Source: Phoronis ovalis (Eukaryota > Phoronida > Phoronidae). From it: DNA of 22,871 bases. Below, one piece after another: positions 20,079-22,871 of the stretch; the stretch's first letter is position 1, and the number at the start of each line of letters is the position of its first letter. Where the stretch lies: NCBI GenBank assembly GCA_028565635.1, contig JAOXYB010083387.1, positions 1-22,871 on the forward strand, in the 5' to 3' direction. The notes beneath the pieces are model-generated. The model did not search any database, was not told the DNA's origin, and was given only the letters and a program-made list of their open reading frames with translations. Position numbers and translations under genes: made by a program.

Positions 20079-22871
20079 AAAAAGTAGTTTTGGAGGCACA
20101 ATTAAATCACAGCTTTTCTCTCACGTTGTCAACGTTGAAATGCCATCAGAAAATAGAAGTGCTAAATAATTGACTAGATAGTACCTGATAAATCTTAGTA
20201 TTCTTATAAACTATGAATGATTGTTCTAATCATATTAAGAAAATTTTTGAATTATTAAACACCAGTAAACAAACTCTGTGGTTGCAACAGAAGTTCTTAA
20301 AGATCAAAATGAATAGGTGATGTCTAAATAAATAATGAACAGGTATACAAATGTACTTGAGAAGTCTGTTTTGAAAACAATACATTTTATCTATTTCTAC
20401 AGTTTCTTTTTCTATTTATACAGATTCCTTTTTATTTCATTCAATTCTTAGCTTATTTCCTTTTGTCATATAAAACAAAAATTAAACCTGGTTTTCCCAC
20501 ATTCGCATTAAGTCTTATTGTAAACTTGTTTTATCATCACTGGTTCATAACGTAATTTTATAGAATATGGGTGTGAGGAGTTCTATACTCATGCATAAGA
20601 GAGATATGTTTCCTAAACTGATTTTTTATGATTTCATTTTTTTCAAAGCAAACTATATCTGTACAATTTCAAAATGAAAACAAGTCCACTGTGAATTTGA
20701 CATTTAAAAACAACACACTATAAACATGATGAACTCTATACTATAGGGAAAATATACTACCTTATGTACAGTTGTAGACCTGAATTTTTCTTGCATACGA
20801 CTCAAAAAGTGTGTCTCTAATATGAAAAGAAGTTGATATGAAAATTATAGTAAAAGTCAGGCAGACAGGCACAGGTGTGTGTGGTGCCAAAAACAACCAG
20901 CAATTATCAAATAAATGACACCTTATGACAAAGGTTTTCTACCAAATTTTTATTTGACATTTTGACAACACATTAATGTAATTCGTTCTAATTGTATGTG
21001 ATATATATGAAACTGACAATTCAATTTGAGAATCTCTGAAACAATGAACAAGAAAAGGAACCCAACAGAATAATAGTGACAATTCAGTGACAACAGTACA
21101 ACCACATTAAATCAGATATTTTTCAGCCATTCTGCTTTGTAGCACATATTTAATAATAAAATGCTATTCCTTTCAAACATTTAGATAAATTTTTCTTGTA
21201 TATTTCTGTATAAAGAATTAAATATTAATCCACGGAGCTTCTTTAATCTGTTAAATGAAATAAATATGCAAATGTATTTTCACGCGGGGGAATTAAATGG
21301 CACTTTGTTGGAAAATGATAGTCCTATCACATGGGGCAAAACAACAGAGGTATTTAAAGATTCAAAAATCTCGAGTTGATTTCAGAGATGATAATTAACT
21401 AAGTTGGCTGTAAACAATTACATATCTTTATATATTTCAATTAAATAAATTATCAGATTAATTATAACACTTCACATTTCTGTCTCCTTATTAAACAGTG
21501 TGGTCATTCTTCAAACCAGAAGAGCTCCCATGCGATAAAAATGATGAACTGAGCAGAAAGAAATTTAACTCCTGTTGTTTTTTAAACAGAAATAACTAGA
21601 TGGAAGCTCAATGTTGTCATTAACTGAGTAACTAAAATGATAGAATTCAACATTTTGTAGCCATTGTTTTAAAACTATGCATTTTTATCGTCATCATAAT
21701 GCCCAATACAATGAAAATATCCTAGCAGTTCCATTTGATTCTGAAATTACTAACAGACGCAATCTTCGAATCAGTAAATTTTACTTTTCTTAAGAATAAT
21801 ATGTTGTGATACAGAAGCTGACTTTCAAAAAAGCCCATCGATTTTAGAAATAGTACAAATTAGTTAACAATAATCTTTAAAAACAATAAATAATATTGTA
21901 GGAGACTTTAAAAGTTTATATGTATAATATGATACAGCGTCCAAAGTAAAAGTTTTTGTGACTCCTCCTGCTGGAAACTGTTTAGTATATATTATCATTG
22001 CATCAAATATATTTGTACCTAATGCATTTTTTCCTAAAACTCATGCTTGTAGTGAAAATGTAAAAATCAACACTGTGCCAACAAATTAAATGCATTTTCA
22101 TAATCGTCACAGCCAGCATATTCTTTAACCTTAAGGCAAATAAACAACTAACAAAAAACTTTTATCAGGCTCATATGCTTATACATATTATAGACAGTAT
22201 TAGACAAAAGTAAGGCAAATGCCTTCTTCCAGTTGATCGGTTACGATGAAAAATCATCTTTTGTTGTTAGTGGAGTCCCACAGAGCATTATCAATTTCAA
22301 GAAGACAGTAGGATATAACCAGTTATTATACTAACAGAAAAAGAATAGAAAGTTGACCAGCTCTCAGCATACAGTTTACCCAAGGGGTTGAAATGTGTTC
22401 TTGCATTGTACTTATACTACTGGAGCGTGAAACTTTACAAGAGCATCTCCACAATTAGGCTGTTGATGATGTAACCTTGAGGATTTTTGTCCACTGTATG
22501 CTAGAGGTTATGTCTATTTGTATTGATAATGTCTCCACATTTGTAAAGACAAATTGTTATACATATATCAACAACACCAAGAAATGAACCATAGACTAAA
22601 TAACTGTATCTTATTACATTCCCAGCCTAGTTTTGGGAAAATATAAAATTTACTTTTTTAAATTCATTTGTTTTTAAGTGCTTCTGATAGAATACGAAGA
22701 CTTAAATGATAAATTATGGAATTTTGAAGGAATATTACCTCAACAGTCAAGACCACTCTTTAGCGATGATGAATAAAAACACTGAAACTATTATCTTTGA
22801 GTTTTAAACATAGCTTCAAAAATAAAACTTGCTATTACACATATAATACACTGAAAATCTTAAACATTTCA
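20079..22871. other. Upstream region / putative 5' UTR and promoter
   Basis: 2.8 kb of AT-rich sequence upstream of the exon 1 ATG. No coding region is recognised on either strand, and no canonical AhR first exon with a basic tract was found. On the minus strand an ACGTG (bHLH-PAS half-site class) lies about 40 nt before the ATG (within 20121-20129), and a GCGTG core lies at about 21282-21286. No convincing TATA box or transcription start can be assigned. Confidence 0.4.

Noticed and set aside
1-22871. CRISPR arrays, bacterial operons, phage or viral genes
   Set aside because: Spliced gene structure and intron composition are eukaryotic; no repeat-spacer pattern and no viral or transposase reading frame was found.

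Overview
This is an AT-rich eukaryotic window dominated by one split gene on the minus strand, an aryl hydrocarbon receptor (AhR) of the bHLH-PAS transcription-factor family. Eleven coding exons can be placed between 20078 and 2345. Every boundary has GT/AG splice sites, and the phases agree from exon to exon. The joined frame is 2484 nt, giving 828 residues up to the end of exon 11 with no internal stop. A short terminal exon is still needed, and only weak candidates are visible for it. Full-length PAS-A and PAS-B domains and a long C-terminal region make this AHR rather than the AhR repressor. The bHLH sequence ([12 protein letters not shown]) and a gap-poor match through PAS-B to human AHR make the family call secure. 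The AT richness, kilobase introns and invertebrate-type ligand pocket suggest an invertebrate. A lophotrochozoan such as a mollusc is my best guess, but the window does not prove it.

Layout, right to left in the direction of transcription: 22871-20079 is upstream sequence and putative 5' UTR. Exon 1 (20078-20017) is followed by a 1.3 kb intron. Exon 2 (18671-18484) carries the bHLH. Intron 2 is 8.1 kb, non-coding, and contains decayed tandem repeats. Exons 3 to 6 (10377-6685) encode the linker and PAS-A. Exons 7 to 9 (6296-4880) encode the end of PAS-A and all of PAS-B, including the ligand pocket and PAC region. Exon 10 (4192-2939, 1254 nt) encodes a basic cluster and a tyrosine-rich, then Ser/Pro/Gln-rich, C-terminal region. 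Exon 11 (2495-2345) encodes a Trp/Gln-containing tail. From 2300 down to 1 lies presumed terminal exon, 3' UTR and flank, including a 181-bp foldback (MITE-like) element at 1881-2061.

No second gene, RNA gene, CRISPR array or new multi-gene system is visible. The most interesting points are within the AhR itself. The first exon lacks the basic Lys/Arg tract usually found at the AhR N-terminus. A separate bipartite basic cluster lies just after PAS-B. Several ligand-pocket positions are substituted relative to human AHR. The C-terminal region contains an unusual tyrosine-rich stretch. Smaller oddities are a nearly identical 74/75-bp tandem duplication in intron 4, diverged repeats in intron 2, a CpG-containing 14-bp palindrome in intron 9, and a strong unused splice donor inside exon 10.
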